Notes: generated by a model not told the origin, from the letters alone. A stretch of 21,973 nt of DNA from Defluviitaleaceae bacterium (GCA_009781815.1 WQVB01000002.1:1-21973); one strand, 5' to 3'. Shown: positions 1 to 7,649, numbered from the stretch's first letter. A program made the numbers and translations.

Positions 1-106
1 CAAGAAAGTGCTTGGGTTGGAACACGCCTTATGAGAGGTTTTATAGACTTTAGAGGATGCTTTGGTGTTTTGTTGCGGTTGGGTTGACAAGTTAGCCCCT
101 ACATGA

Positions 107-118
107 GTTCAGGATGAC
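107..118. repeat. right-end fragment of a GTC/GAC palindromic repeat
   Basis: GTTCAGGATGAC matches the right end of the ATCCTGAA-stem arms seen at 16016-16107. The left part is not recognisable in the window, so this is a remnant at best. A small GGGTA...TACCC hairpin follows. Nothing else was recognised in bases 1-160. Confidence 0.3.
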
Positions 119-179
119 GGACGGGTAGCTTTACCCACAATCTCAATACACTCACAAAAACACAAAGGAGGTTTGACAT

Positions 180-626
180 ATGAAAGTTATTTTATTGCAA
201 GATGTAAAAGGTGTTGGCAAAAAAGACCAAGTGCTTGACTGTGCCGACGGATATGTGCGTAATTTTCTTTTCCCTAAAAAGCTAGCTGTAGAGGCTACGA
301 AACAAAACCTGCATCATTTAGAAAAGAGGCTTCAAAGCGAGGCTGATGGCAAAGCAAAAGATTTAGCAGACGCCAAAACACTAAAAGCCTTTCTTGAAGA
401 AAAAACCATAACCCTAGCCCTTAAAACTGGCGGTGGCGAGAGGCTTTTTGGCTCTGTAACCAATAAAGAGCTTGCTGTGGCTATTGGTGAGCAGCTAAAC
501 ATCGACATAGACCGCAAAAAAATCACCCTGCCAGATAATATAAAAACAGTTGGAGAATATAAGGTTGAAATCCGCCTACATACCGACGTTGTAGCACTTT
601 TAAACCTTACAATAAAATCCCTCTAA
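180..626 (+). CDS. rplI: 50S ribosomal protein L9
   Basis: Structural protein of the large ribosomal subunit; the family binds 23S rRNA near the base of the L1 stalk. The 148-residue length is the usual one. The N-terminal part opens MKVILLQDVKGVGKK and continues with GYVRNFLFPKKLA, the L9 signature. A charged linker helix (about residues 41-75) joins it to the C-terminal domain, which contains GERLFGSVT and ends with VEIRLHTDV. The start is fixed by an AAAGGAGG site at 164-171, 8 nt before ATG. dnaB follows on the same strand after a gap of about 210 bp that holds a palindromic repeat; rplI-dnaB is a common Firmicutes order. No anomaly seen. Confidence 0.97.
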   Translation: MKVILLQDVKGVGKKDQVLDCADGYVRNFLFPKKLAVEATKQNLHHLEKRLQSEADGKAKDLADAKTLKAFLEEKTITLALKTGGGERLFGSVTNKELAVAIGEQLNIDIDRKKITLPDNIKTVGEYKVEIRLHTDVVALLNLTIKSL

Positions 627-660
627 TCGCCACCTCACCATTTGTCAATCATTTAAGTAC

Positions 661-753
661 GTCATTGCGGACTTGATCCGCAATCTCTAGGCTTGCAATC
701 GTTACTTTTTAGCAATTAGTATAAGTTAGATTGCGGATCAAGTCCGCAATGAC
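661..753. repeat. palindromic element, family B (93 bp, ATTGCGGA stems)
   Basis: Two 26-nt arms (661-686 and 728-753) are perfect reverse complements. Each arm is also a hairpin by itself: ATTGCGGA, loop CTTGA, TCCGCAAT, preceded by GTC. The core between the arms contains TTAGCAATTAGTATA. The same core in the opposite orientation lies in the copy at 9049-9140, and a right half-copy lies at 8041-8081. It fills most of the rplI-dnaB gap. No T-run follows the stem, so it does not look like an intrinsic terminator. Confidence 0.9.
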
Positions 754-835
754 GAAGAATAGAGTGTTATGAAGTGGCAAACTAGAACGAATAAAGAATG
801 CAACAACAAAACAAAATCGGAGCTGAAACATACAA

Positions 836-2179
836 ATGCAAGAACCTTTATTAAACCAAAACCAAAGACCCATGCCGAGGGACGAGCAGGCCGAGCTTGC
901 CCTTATATCCGCCATGATATTTGATAACGAGGCCCTATCTCAAGCTGCCGAAGTTGTTAAACCTGAGGATTTTTATAGGGTGGACTATAGGCTTGTTTTT
1001 GCCTGCCTTATAGACCTTTACAACGCTGCCCAGCCAGTAGACCCTATAACCCTCAAAAGCAAGCTAGAAGAGCGAGACGCCTTTGACAAAATAGGCGGGG
1101 CAGAGGCTTTAACGGCCATAATATCTGCCGTGTCTACATCAGCTAATATCAAACAATACATAAAAATCGTTCTTGACCGCTCTATCCTCCGCAGGCTTAT
1201 AACAGCCGCTGGCGACATCATGAATGATAGCTTTGAGGCCACAAAAACCACAGATGCCATCCTCGACAATGCGGAGGCTATTTTGTTTGCCATCGGGCAA
1301 AAACGCAACTCGCTAGGTTTTTTCCATATTCATGATGTGTTAAAAATAGCTATGAAAACTATCGAGGCAGCCTATGCCAACGGCGAAGCCATCACAGGCG
1401 TGTCTTCAGGCTTTGCTGACCTTGACCGCATAACATCAGGCTTTCACCCTTCAGACCTTATATTGATAGCAGCCCGCCCATCTATGGGTAAAACTGCCTT
1501 GGTTTTAAATATAGCCTCTCACATAGCCCTCCGTGGCAACCTGCCTGTGGCCATCTTTTCTTTAGAAATGAGCAAAGACTCCCTAGCAAGCAGGATGCTC
1601 TCGTCTGAAGCCAAGGTTGATGCTGGCAAAATAAGAAACGGTCGCCTTGAAGCTTCCGATTGGGATAGCATAAACAACACCCTGCCTAAAATCTCTCAAG
1701 CACCCCTTTTTATTGATGACACACCAGGCATAAGCGTGGCTCAAATGAGGTCAAAATGCCGCAAGCTAAAGCTTGAGTATGGCCTAGGCATGATTGTTAT
1801 AGACTATATACAGCTAATGAGCGGCTCTGGCCGCACCGAAAATAGACAGCAAGAAATCTCTGAAATATCTCGCTCTTTAAAAGCCCTAGCCCGTGAGATG
1901 GAAGTACCCGTTATAGCTTTATCTCAGCTCTCTCGTGCCGTAGAAAGCCGTGGAGATAGAAAGCCTATTTTGTCAGATTTAAGAGAGTCTGGAGCTATAG
2001 AGCAAGATGCAGACCTTGTGTGTTTTATCTATCGAGATGAATACTATAACCCCGAAACAGAAAAACAAGGCATTGCCGAAATCATCATAGCCAAGCAGCG
2101 TAACGGAGCAACAGGCACGGTAGAGCTGCAATACATCGGCAACCAAGTGCGTTTTGCTGATAAGGAGTATGTGTATTAG
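836..2179 (+). CDS. dnaB: replicative DNA helicase DnaB
   Basis: Hexameric 5'-3' helicase that unwinds DNA at the replication fork and recruits primase. The N-terminal helical domain spans about residues 13-115 (DEQAELALISAMIFD). A linker with GVSSGFADLDRITSGF leads into the RecA-like domain: Walker A ARPSMGKTA (213-221), FSLEMSKDSL (241-250), Walker B VIDYIQL (321-327), SQLSRAVESRGDRKP (363-377), DLRESGAIEQDAD (381-393) and the arginine-finger region KQRNGATG (420-427). The length of 447 is normal. Its ribosome site is weak (CGGAG about 13 nt upstream), but no better in-frame ATG exists upstream, and the next Met (residue 13) would cut into the conserved N-terminus. An upstream ATG at 798 is out of frame. 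Confidence 0.96.
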   Translation: MQEPLLNQNQRPMPRDEQAELALISAMIFDNEALSQAAEVVKPEDFYRVDYRLVFACLIDLYNAAQPVDPITLKSKLEERDAFDKIGGAEALTAIISAVSTSANIKQYIKIVLDRSILRRLITAAGDIMNDSFEATKTTDAILDNAEAILFAIGQKRNSLGFFHIHDVLKIAMKTIEAAYANGEAITGVSSGFADLDRITSGFHPSDLILIAARPSMGKTALVLNIASHIALRGNLPVAIFSLEMSKDSLASRMLSSEAKVDAGKIRNGRLEASDWDSINNTLPKISQAPLFIDDTPGISVAQMRSKCRKLKLEYGLGMIVIDYIQLMSGSGRTENRQQEISEISRSLKALAREMEVPVIALSQLSRAVESRGDRKPILSDLRESGAIEQDADLVCFIYRDEYYNPETEKQGIAEIIIAKQRNGATGTVELQYIGNQVRFADKEYVY

Positions 2180-2218
2180 AAGCAGAATTATGATTGTAGC
2201 GAAACAAACCCAAGCGTC

Positions 2219-2315
2219 GTCATCCCGTGCTTGACACGGGATCTATGTATGATGGTGGACAACCCAATTAAGACCAGCCTTCTCCAATTAGATCCCGTGT
2301 CAAGCACGGGATGAC
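2219..2315. repeat. palindromic element, family A copy 1 (97 bp, ATCCCGTG stems)
   Basis: The arms at 2219-2244 and 2290-2315 are reverse complements. Each is itself a hairpin ATCCCGTG, CTTGA, CACGGGAT. The core is the family A core: it starts CTATGTATGATGGT and ends CTTCTCCAATTAG. An outer inverted pair, TGTAGCGAAAC (2202-2212) and GTTTCACTACA (2382-2392), encloses it, so the mobile unit may be about 200 bp. A further partial palindrome (CTTGAATCAAG, about 2331-2341) lies between the inner and outer repeats. Together they fill the 304-bp gap between dnaB and the next gene. Confidence 0.9.
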
Positions 2316-2483
2316 CCCGTATCAGAGTATCTTGAATCAAGTTCAGGACAGGCTCGGCAGGCTGGAGTTTAATGTCTTTTGGTTTCACTACAAGTCTAAT
2401 GACAACTAGGGTGTAGAATAACAACCTAGAGCTAGAGCTATGCAAGCATACAGTTACAAAATCTAACTTGCAGGAGAAATTTA

Positions 2484-3095
2484 ATGAAGCCTTTAACCAT
2501 GCCTATGATAGAAGACATCCCTCAGCTAGAATGTGGAGGGAGAACGGTGTATATAGTTTTATCTCGCAGCAAGTCTATTTTATCTAACATTATAAGCACC
2601 CTTACAAGCGATAAATACACCCACTCCGCCCTCTCTCTTGATAAAGATTTAAAATATATGTTTACCTTTGGCCGCAAAAAGCACACAAACCCCTTTATAG
2701 GCTGCTTTAAGCAAGAAAAATTTACAGATGCCTTTTACAAAAACTACTCTAACCTACCTGGCGTGGTTTTAGAAGTTACCCTTAGTGAAGAGCAATATTA
2801 CAATATAATCGCAGATATTTCTTGTTTTGTTACGGGTGCAAGCTCCTATAGATACAACGTATCTGGCCTTATGAGGGCGGCCTTTAGGCTAAAAAACCCT
2901 TACCACCCAAACCAACCCAAAAACAAATATTTTTGCTCAGAGTTTGTATACTACATCTTACATAAAAACGACCTATTCACCCTTGAAAACAACAAAAAGA
3001 ATACAATACGCCCTCAACATTTTTTGCAAGTATCTTCAAATAAAGTTTTTGAGGGCAACCTTTTGCACTATACTAGAGTGTCCAAAACCCATTAA
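2484..3095 (+). CDS. permuted papain-like (YiiX/NlpC-P60 type) cysteine amidase
   Basis: A 203-residue protein that looks like the circularly permuted NlpC/P60 (YiiX/YaeF-like) group of cysteine hydrolases. These act on amide or acyl bonds in peptidoglycan or lipid-like substrates; the substrate here is unknown. Seen: N-terminal strand TVYIVLSRS (21-29), the motif KYTHSAL with candidate catalytic His47, and YFCSEFVYYIL with candidate nucleophile Cys151. The order His then Cys is what the permuted fold predicts. There is no signal peptide or membrane segment, so it is probably cytoplasmic. AGGAG at 2472-2476, 7 nt before ATG, fixes the start. The last eight codons (TRVSKTH and stop) lie in sequence shared with a repeat copy at about 13800, so its natural C-terminus may have been replaced. 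Family assignment is by motif only. Confidence 0.65.
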   Translation: MKPLTMPMIEDIPQLECGGRTVYIVLSRSKSILSNIISTLTSDKYTHSALSLDKDLKYMFTFGRKKHTNPFIGCFKQEKFTDAFYKNYSNLPGVVLEVTLSEEQYYNIIADISCFVTGASSYRYNVSGLMRAAFRLKNPYHPNQPKNKYFCSEFVYYILHKNDLFTLENNKKNTIRPQHFLQVSSNKVFEGNLLHYTRVSKTH

Positions 3096-3150
3096 CGTTG
3101 CTTGTTCGTCATTAGATTTATAGCGAAATGCCTCTCAATTCCTCTAAGTC

Positions 3151-3249
3151 GTCATCCTGAGCTTGACTCAGGATCTATGCATGATAGTGCATACCTTAAT
3201 TAGGGCTGTGTCCTTCTCCAATTAGATCCTGAGTCAAGCTCAGGATGAC
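3151..3249. repeat. palindromic element, family A copy 2 (99 bp, ATCCTGAG stems)
   Basis: The arms (3151-3176, 3224-3249) are reverse complements, and each is a hairpin ATCCTGAG, CTTGA, CTCAGGAT. The core (CTATGCATGATAGT ... CTTCTCCAATTAG) is the family A core, but the stems differ from copy 1. Outer inverted pairs enclose it: ATTAGATTTATAGCGAAAT (about 3110-3128) with TTTCGCTATAGGTCTA, and CTAGAGTG (about 3073-3080) with CACTCTAG (about 3325-3332). Homology to the copy at 13868 begins near 3072, so the whole unit is about 260 bp. Confidence 0.9.
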
Positions 3250-3314
3250 ATGGAGGGGTCAATTTCGCTATAGGTCTATTGCGGGCTTGATCCACAATGA
3301 CGTTTCAGAAGGGC

Positions 3315-3343
3315 TTGACAGCAGCACTCTAGCTTGCTATAAT
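3315..3343 (+). promoter_or_regulatory. sigma-A-type promoter, TTGACA-N17-TATAAT
   Basis: TTGACA at 3315-3320 and TATAAT at 3338-3343 with a 17-bp spacer is an exact consensus match. The predicted transcript start is near 3350, about 35 nt upstream of the LysM protein. The CACTCTAG end of the flanking repeat lies inside the spacer. The direct repeat AATTACG-AGT-AATTACG sits just downstream of the -10 box and could be an operator or chance. Confidence 0.8.
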
Positions 3344-3385
3344 AATTACGAGTAATTACGTCGAATTTTAGCGGAAGTGATGAAG

Positions 3386-4339
3386 ATGAGAGAGAACGAA
3401 AACAACAAAGATATAAAAGATTTACAAAACGAAGAGCAACAAGCCATGAATATGGGTGATTTTTCTCGCCATATGGTTGGCTCTTTATTTGATGAAGAAA
3501 CAACCGAGGCTGAAGATGAGGGTGAAAAGCAAGAAGGTATTAAAAAAGCCGCCACCCCACCGCCTTACAGGGGCATGAAGCAAACAGACCCTGATGAAGA
3601 GTATGCAAGGTATATCGAGGCAACTTTAAGAGCCGCTCGTGAAGAAGAAGAGCGAAAAACCGCCGCCAAAGAAGCCGCAATACAACATAGAGAGGCTCAG
3701 CTAGACGAGCTTTCGGCAATATCCAAAAAAGCCCCCGAGAAAAAACCTAACACCCCCACTCCCCCGCCTCAACCTAGCACACCTGCCGCCCCAACAAGAG
3801 GGCCGCAGCAAGCAAAACAAAGAGGCAAGGCCACCCTCAACATGCGTAATATACTTACTTTAGGCCTTTTTGTGGTGTTGGTGGTTTTTTGCATATTCAT
3901 TTGGCAAATCCTAGCTATTAACAACCAGCTAAGCTCCGCCAATAGCGAAATCGCCCTTTTAAGAGCCGCCCCTAGCCAAGAGCAAACCCTGCTTGCAGAA
4001 AATGCCACTTTAAACTCACAAGTGGCTCAGCTACAAGCTTCTATTGACAACTATCGAGCAATTATAGACAGCCAACAAAACGTAACATACACCCCCGACG
4101 CAAATGAGGGCAACCAAGCAGGCTCAACCAACCAACAACAAACCCCTTCAGGCGACCCATACACCACAAGGGATGCCCAAGGCAGGCGTGTATACACAGT
4201 GCGACAAGGAGACACCATGTGGAACATAGCCCAACGTACCTTAGGCGACGGCTCTCGCTACACCGAAATTTTAGCAGCCAACAGCATGACAAACTCCGCC
4301 GTGGTTGTAGATAGCACCTTAATCATACCTGAGCGATAA
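3386..4339 (+). CDS. one-pass membrane protein with C-terminal LysM domain
   Basis: About 317 residues. From the N-terminus: an acidic, charged region rich in E, K and A with coiled-coil character (about 1-120); a Pro/Thr-rich stretch (about 121-145); one hydrophobic segment, NILTLGLFVVLVVFCIFIW (about 155-173); a coiled coil (about 179-231); an Asn/Gln/Thr-rich linker; and a LysM domain near 268-317 containing YTVRQGDTMWNIAQRTLGD. LysM domains bind N-acetylglucosamine chains of peptidoglycan. The likely topology is N-terminus inside and LysM outside at the wall, so it may anchor or sense the wall; the cytoplasmic partner is unknown. Start choice: GTG 3377, ATG 3380 and ATG 3386 are in frame. 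GGAAGTGAT at 3373-3381 pairs best with the 16S tail when ATG 3386 is used. A consensus promoter lies upstream and a terminator directly downstream. Confidence 0.85.
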   Translation: MRENENNKDIKDLQNEEQQAMNMGDFSRHMVGSLFDEETTEAEDEGEKQEGIKKAATPPPYRGMKQTDPDEEYARYIEATLRAAREEEERKTAAKEAAIQHREAQLDELSAISKKAPEKKPNTPTPPPQPSTPAAPTRGPQQAKQRGKATLNMRNILTLGLFVVLVVFCIFIWQILAINNQLSSANSEIALLRAAPSQEQTLLAENATLNSQVAQLQASIDNYRAIIDSQQNVTYTPDANEGNQAGSTNQQQTPSGDPYTTRDAQGRRVYTVRQGDTMWNIAQRTLGDGSRYTEILAANSMTNSAVVVDSTLIIPER

Positions 4340-4343
4340 AACC

Positions 4344-4374
4344 AAAAACCGCCCTCTTTTGAAGGCGGTTTTTT
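4344..4374. terminator. bidirectional intrinsic terminator
   Basis: AACCGCC and GGCGGTT pair around a 10-nt loop, with a run of six T on the right and five A on the left. It can therefore stop transcripts from both sides. It separates the convergent LysM gene (+) and the two-pass membrane protein gene (-), whose TAA stop at 4373-4375 overlaps the T-run. Confidence 0.88.
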
Positions 4375-4966
4375 AATGCTCCATTGCTTTCGATTCATCA
4401 AAAAATGATTTCTTGTTACGATACCATTTTGCAAAGTCATAAATAATATCTTTATTCTTAGAAAAAGATGTCCATATTTTTTGTTTTTTACCATCACCAG
4501 TTATAATTATCACACTTGTCCTGGCAGGGGCACTAGTGGCAGATTCTTGCATATTTACCTTGCTAACATTTTTTATAAAATCCCTTTTTAGAACAATAAA
4601 AGCGAACTGATAGCTACTACCGTGTCTAACGTCTATAAACCATTTAGGCGTTACGTGCCTAGTTGTAGTAATATTATTTTTCCTCATTTCATCAGAAAAA
4701 TCAAAACCAAGCATTTTCTCTTGGCGATTTAGCCTAATGATGCCGCATATTGCTAAAAAAATTCGCAATAGCCCAAATATCGCACCGACTATTATGAGGG
4801 CTATACCTATCGCTGGCATAAATGGATAATCACCTAGATGAAAGTTGAAATGTGTAAAATGAACGGTTGGAAAATAAACTAGAGCTACTCCAGCCATAAA
4901 CATGATAACTTCCCAAAAGGGAAGCATCTTCAAGAAAATTGTCCACTTAGTTATTGTCTTCTTCAC
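4373..4966 (-). CDS. two-pass membrane protein of unknown function
   Basis: A 197-residue protein I do not recognise. Two hydrophobic segments are visible: about 16-34 (WEVIMFMAGVALVYF) and about 50-77 (MPAIGIALIIVGAIFGLL). They are followed by a basic, mixed alpha/beta C-terminal region of about 120 residues, probably cytoplasmic because of the positive charge after the second segment (RLNRQEK). The start is GTG at 4964-4966, supported by AGGCGG 7 nt upstream; the next Met is residue 14, inside the first hydrophobic stretch. It lies 47 bp downstream of hslO on the same strand and ends in the shared terminator, so it is probably the last gene of the long minus-strand run. No Hsp33-related role can be inferred from sequence. 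Confidence 0.75.
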   Translation of the reverse strand: MKKTITKWTIFLKMLPFWEVIMFMAGVALVYFPTVHFTHFNFHLGDYPFMPAIGIALIIVGAIFGLLRIFLAICGIIRLNRQEKMLGFDFSDEMRKNNITTTRHVTPKWFIDVRHGSSYQFAFIVLKRDFIKNVSKVNMQESATSAPARTSVIIITGDGKKQKIWTSFSKNKDIIYDFAKWYRNKKSFFDESKAMEH

Positions 4967-5013
4967 AAACTAACCGCCTGCAATATGAATTAGCTACGCC
5001 TTTAGCGAAGCCA

Positions 5014-5889
5014 CTATATATCCTCTAATATTTTTCCTAAATCCTCTTTGGTGAAGGTATATACCTCATTACAAAAATGGCATACAAGCTCAGCGACTCC
5101 CTGTTCTTGGATGATTTGGTCTATCTCGGCTTTGCCAAGGGAGATTAAAGCCCTCTCCATTTTGTCTTTACTACAGTTGCAATGTAGCTCTATTTCAGAT
5201 TTTTTAGTGATTTCATACCCGAAAGGAGCTAGAAGAAGTGCCAATATCTCCTCAATGGTCTGCCCTTCTTCTTCAAGCAGAGTTGTAAGTGGAGGCAAAA
5301 CGGATATATGCCCCTCTAGCAGGTCTATCACCTCATCACCACAGCCTGGCAGCAGCTGGATGATAAAGCCTGCGGCCTGCTTTACGCTTAAATCTCTGTC
5401 CACAAGCACCCCTAAAGACACAATGCTAGGCGTTTGCTCTGAGGTGAAAAAATAGCTTGCCACATCCTCTGCAACCTCACCAGAAACAAGCTCTATAGTG
5501 CCTATATAAGGCTCTTTAAGTCCCAAATCTTTAGCGATGGTCAAGTTGCCAGCACCTATAGCTCCGCCTACATTTAGCTTGCCATCAGCCCTGTTTGGCA
5601 CGTCGGCTTGAGGGTTGTTTGCATACCCCTTAACCCGCCCTAAGCCGTCTGAAACAACCAAAACGCCACCAAGTGGGCCGTCGCCTTTAATGTTTATTGT
5701 TATAGAGTCCTTATCATTGCCACTCATCAAGCCCATTATGGAGCCAACTGTTAAGGCTCGCCCCAAGGCGGCCGTTGCTACTGGGCTTGTTTGGTGAAGG
5801 GTTGCAGCTTTATTCACCAAGCCTTTGGTATTGGCAACAAAGGCACGTATCTGCCCATTTGCCGCCATTGCGTGTAAACAATAATCCAT
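5014..5889 (-). CDS. hslO: Hsp33 redox-regulated chaperonin
   Basis: Cytoplasmic holdase chaperone switched on by oxidation. In the family, reduced cysteines bind zinc; on oxidative stress they form disulfides, release zinc and unfold the linker to expose the client-binding surface. The 291 residues are normal. Seen: N-terminal domain with GRALTVGSIMGLM (43-55), NIKGDGPLGGV (66-76) and GYANNPQADVP (88-98); EEILALLLAPFGYEI (213-227) ahead of the redox switch; and the zinc set CxC (Cys237, Cys239) with CxxC (Cys270, Cys273), all four present. The ATG follows AGGAG by 7 nt, and that ribosome site overlaps the TAG stop of the upstream mgsA-like gene, 10 bp away, so translation is probably coupled. 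Confidence 0.96.
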   Translation of the reverse strand: MDYCLHAMAANGQIRAFVANTKGLVNKAATLHQTSPVATAALGRALTVGSIMGLMSGNDKDSITINIKGDGPLGGVLVVSDGLGRVKGYANNPQADVPNRADGKLNVGGAIGAGNLTIAKDLGLKEPYIGTIELVSGEVAEDVASYFFTSEQTPSIVSLGVLVDRDLSVKQAAGFIIQLLPGCGDEVIDLLEGHISVLPPLTTLLEEEGQTIEEILALLLAPFGYEITKKSEIELHCNCSKDKMERALISLGKAEIDQIIQEQGVAELVCHFCNEVYTFTKEDLGKILEDI

Positions 5890-5899
5890 ATCTAATCTC

Positions 5900-6295
5900 C
5901 TATTTCAAAATCTCTCTCCAAGCTAAATCTCCCCTATCCAAAGCCAAAAGCAGCACCTCCGCAGTAGCAAGGTTAGTGGCAAAAGGGATGTTTTTGCTCT
6001 CGCACAATGCCATAATGGCTAATATGCCAGGCTCTTTAAGGTCTTCTTTTTGAGGGTTGCAAAGGTATATCACCAAGTCGATATCGTTGTGGCCTATATG
6101 GGTGGCCATTTGTTGCTCGCCCCCTAAAAAGCCCTCAAGGTATTTAGTTACAGCAAGACCAGTAAACTCCTCAACCGTTTTGCCTGTGCTGCCTGTGGCA
6201 AAGATATTGTGCTTTCGCAAAATATGCTTATAAGCTATGCACAAGTTTTGCATTAATATTTTTTTGCTATCATGTGCGGCTAACGCTATATTCAT
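5900..6295 (-). CDS. mgsA: methylglyoxal synthase-like protein, catalytic residues altered
   Basis: Methylglyoxal synthase converts dihydroxyacetone phosphate to methylglyoxal and phosphate. The 131 residues align without gaps, from memory, to the Bacillus enzyme. Kept: ALAAHDSKK (4-12), the phosphate-binding ATGSTG (33-38), GGEQQ (58-62) and IPFATNLATAE (103-113). Changed: the catalytic Asp of GGDQQ is Glu60, the DP aspartate is Asn80, and in the usual PHEPD segment the His is Lys87 and the last Asp is Gly90. The fold is clear, but activity is doubtful; it may be a divergent enzyme or a binding protein with an MGS-like domain. It lies between a rodA-like gene (13 bp) and hslO (10 bp), the usual clostridial place for mgsA. 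Confidence 0.85.
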   Translation of the reverse strand: MNIALAAHDSKKILMQNLCIAYKHILRKHNIFATGSTGKTVEEFTGLAVTKYLEGFLGGEQQMATHIGHNDIDLVIYLCNPQKEDLKEPGILAIMALCESKNIPFATNLATAEVLLLALDRGDLAWREILK

Positions 6296-6308
6296 GCCCT
6301 ACCCTCCA

Positions 6309-7466
6309 TTATACGTGATATTTACCCTTTTCAAAGCTGTCAAACATAGAATGCTCTCGAGACATGCCTACATTTAGCACCAGCCCAATCATAGCCATAA
6401 AAACCCATATAGACGAGCCTCCAGACGAGATAAAAGGCAGGTTTATGCCTGTGTTTGGCAGCATAAAGGTGTTTACCCCCACGTGGATAAAAACCTGTGC
6501 GGCGATGGTGATGCCCACGCCAACAGCTATCAAAGTGCCTAGAAACAATTGAGAGCGATAAGCAATAATAAAACAACGGATAATCACAATGAAAAACACT
6601 GCCAAGAGCAACAGAACCCCTAAGAAGCCAAACTCTGCCCCTATAACCGACAAGATAAAGTCGTTAGAGGCCTCAGGTATACGAACGGTGTTGTTAAACA
6701 GCCCCCTGCCCGTTAAAAGCCCGCTGGATAAGGCCGCCAAAGCCCTATCGTTTTGAAATGTATCTACCCCCTCGGGGTATAAAAAGTGATATATACGCCT
6801 TATTTGCCAATCTTCAAGCAAGCTGTCTAAAATCAAGGGGTTTTCTGCATGGAGCTCTATAAAGAAAAACAATAGAATAGGGATGACAATCAAAGTGGTG
6901 ATTATAATGTATTTGTAGCTAATCTTCCCTACAAAGAGCATGGCCAGCAGCACAACTATAGGTATAACAGATGCAGACCATGACGGCTGCATAAATATAA
7001 GCACAACAGGCAGTATAGTAAGGCCTGATATCATCCCCACTACCCACAGCTTGTTTATCCTCTCTTTGTTAATGTCTATCAACTTTGCCAAAAAGATTAT
7101 CATAAAGATTTTTGCAAACTCTGAAGGCTGTATGCCAAGCATGGTGCCGCCTATCTCTATACCTATCCACCTGGCAACGCCAGCTTGCCTAGGCAGCAGC
7201 AACACAACAATAAGAAACAGCAAATTAACCCCATAAATAGGCAAATAAAATTTAGATATTGTTTCAAAGTTTATAAAAGCGGCCACCAACATAATGCCGA
7301 TGCCCGTAACCATAAAGAGGAGCTGGTTTATAAAAGTTGGCGAAAAATGCCCGTCTCCTAAGCCTGTAGCAGATCCTACCATCAAAAGCCCAAAAGCAGA
7401 CAGCAAAATGACCAAGCCAAACAGCACAAAGTCAAAAGAGCGTAAGTTGCGTCTCGAAGTGTTCAT
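6309..7466 (-). CDS. rodA: SEDS peptidoglycan polymerase, RodA/FtsW family
   Basis: Multi-spanning membrane glycosyltransferase that polymerises lipid II with a partner class B PBP. About 10 hydrophobic segments fill the 385 residues. Family motifs: WIGIEIGGTMLGIQPSEFAKI (start near 100), TGRGLFNN (252-259), PEASNDFILSVIGAEFGFLG (starting 264), which carries the expected catalytic Asp269, and LPNTGINLPFISSGGSS (336-352). One departure: the usual QPDLGTA appears as QPSWSAS (160-166), losing the Asp. RodA rather than FtsW is chosen because the gene follows minCDE, the usual clostridial place for rodA. AAGGA lies upstream of ATG. Downstream are the mgsA-like gene and hslO with 10-13 bp gaps. Confidence 0.88.
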   Translation of the reverse strand: MNTSRRNLRSFDFVLFGLVILLSAFGLLMVGSATGLGDGHFSPTFINQLLFMVTGIGIMLVAAFINFETISKFYLPIYGVNLLFLIVVLLLPRQAGVARWIGIEIGGTMLGIQPSEFAKIFMIIFLAKLIDINKERINKLWVVGMISGLTILPVVLIFMQPSWSASVIPIVVLLAMLFVGKISYKYIIITTLIVIPILLFFFIELHAENPLILDSLLEDWQIRRIYHFLYPEGVDTFQNDRALAALSSGLLTGRGLFNNTVRIPEASNDFILSVIGAEFGFLGVLLLLAVFFIVIIRCFIIAYRSQLFLGTLIAVGVGITIAAQVFIHVGVNTFMLPNTGINLPFISSGGSSIWVFMAMIGLVLNVGMSREHSMFDSFEKGKYHV

Positions 7467-7550
7467 GTTTTGATTCCTTTATTTTTTCTTCCATCCTGCC
7501 TTCTACTCGTCATCCTGCATCAAGCACGGTGTATATCATTCATACTTACC

Positions 7551-7649
7551 CCTGTAGGGAGTGGATTTATCCACTCCGCATTGCCTTCCTGAAGGATTAG
7601 TAGCTAATACCCCAATTTATTCGGAATGGATAAATCCATTCCCTACAGG
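7551..7649. repeat. palindromic element, family 2 (99 bp, GGARTGGAT stems)
   Basis: CTGTAGGG at the left end and CCCTACAG at the right end are inverted. The left arm is a hairpin GGAGTGGAT-TT-ATCCACTCC and the right arm GGAATGGAT-AA-ATCCATTCC, so the base pair that differs has changed on both sides within each hairpin. The core has CTGAAGGATTAGTAG. Relatives are at 18485-18586 (full) and 12351-12401 (half). It lies in the 269-bp gap between minE and the rodA-like gene, where otherwise only weak fragments of the GTC/GAC repeats are seen (about 7505-7530 and 7700-7730). Confidence 0.88.

Noticed and set aside
84..112. Promoter for rplI starting with TTGACA at 84-89
   Set aside because: No -10-like hexamer is found at 16-18 bp spacing.
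661..753. Palindromic repeats as intrinsic terminators
   Set aside because: The GTC/GAC hairpins lack a T-run on either side; the true terminators seen here (4344, 16606, 21612) all have one.
2188..2445. Open frame on the minus strand between dnaB and the amidase gene
   Set aside because: It translates the palindromic repeat (HPVLDTGS-like peptide), has no ribosome site and no independent support.
4990..5012. Hairpin between hslO and the two-pass membrane protein gene as a terminator
   Set aside because: GCTACGC/GCGAAGC has a mismatch, a short stem and no T-run; readthrough to the terminator at 4344 seems more likely.
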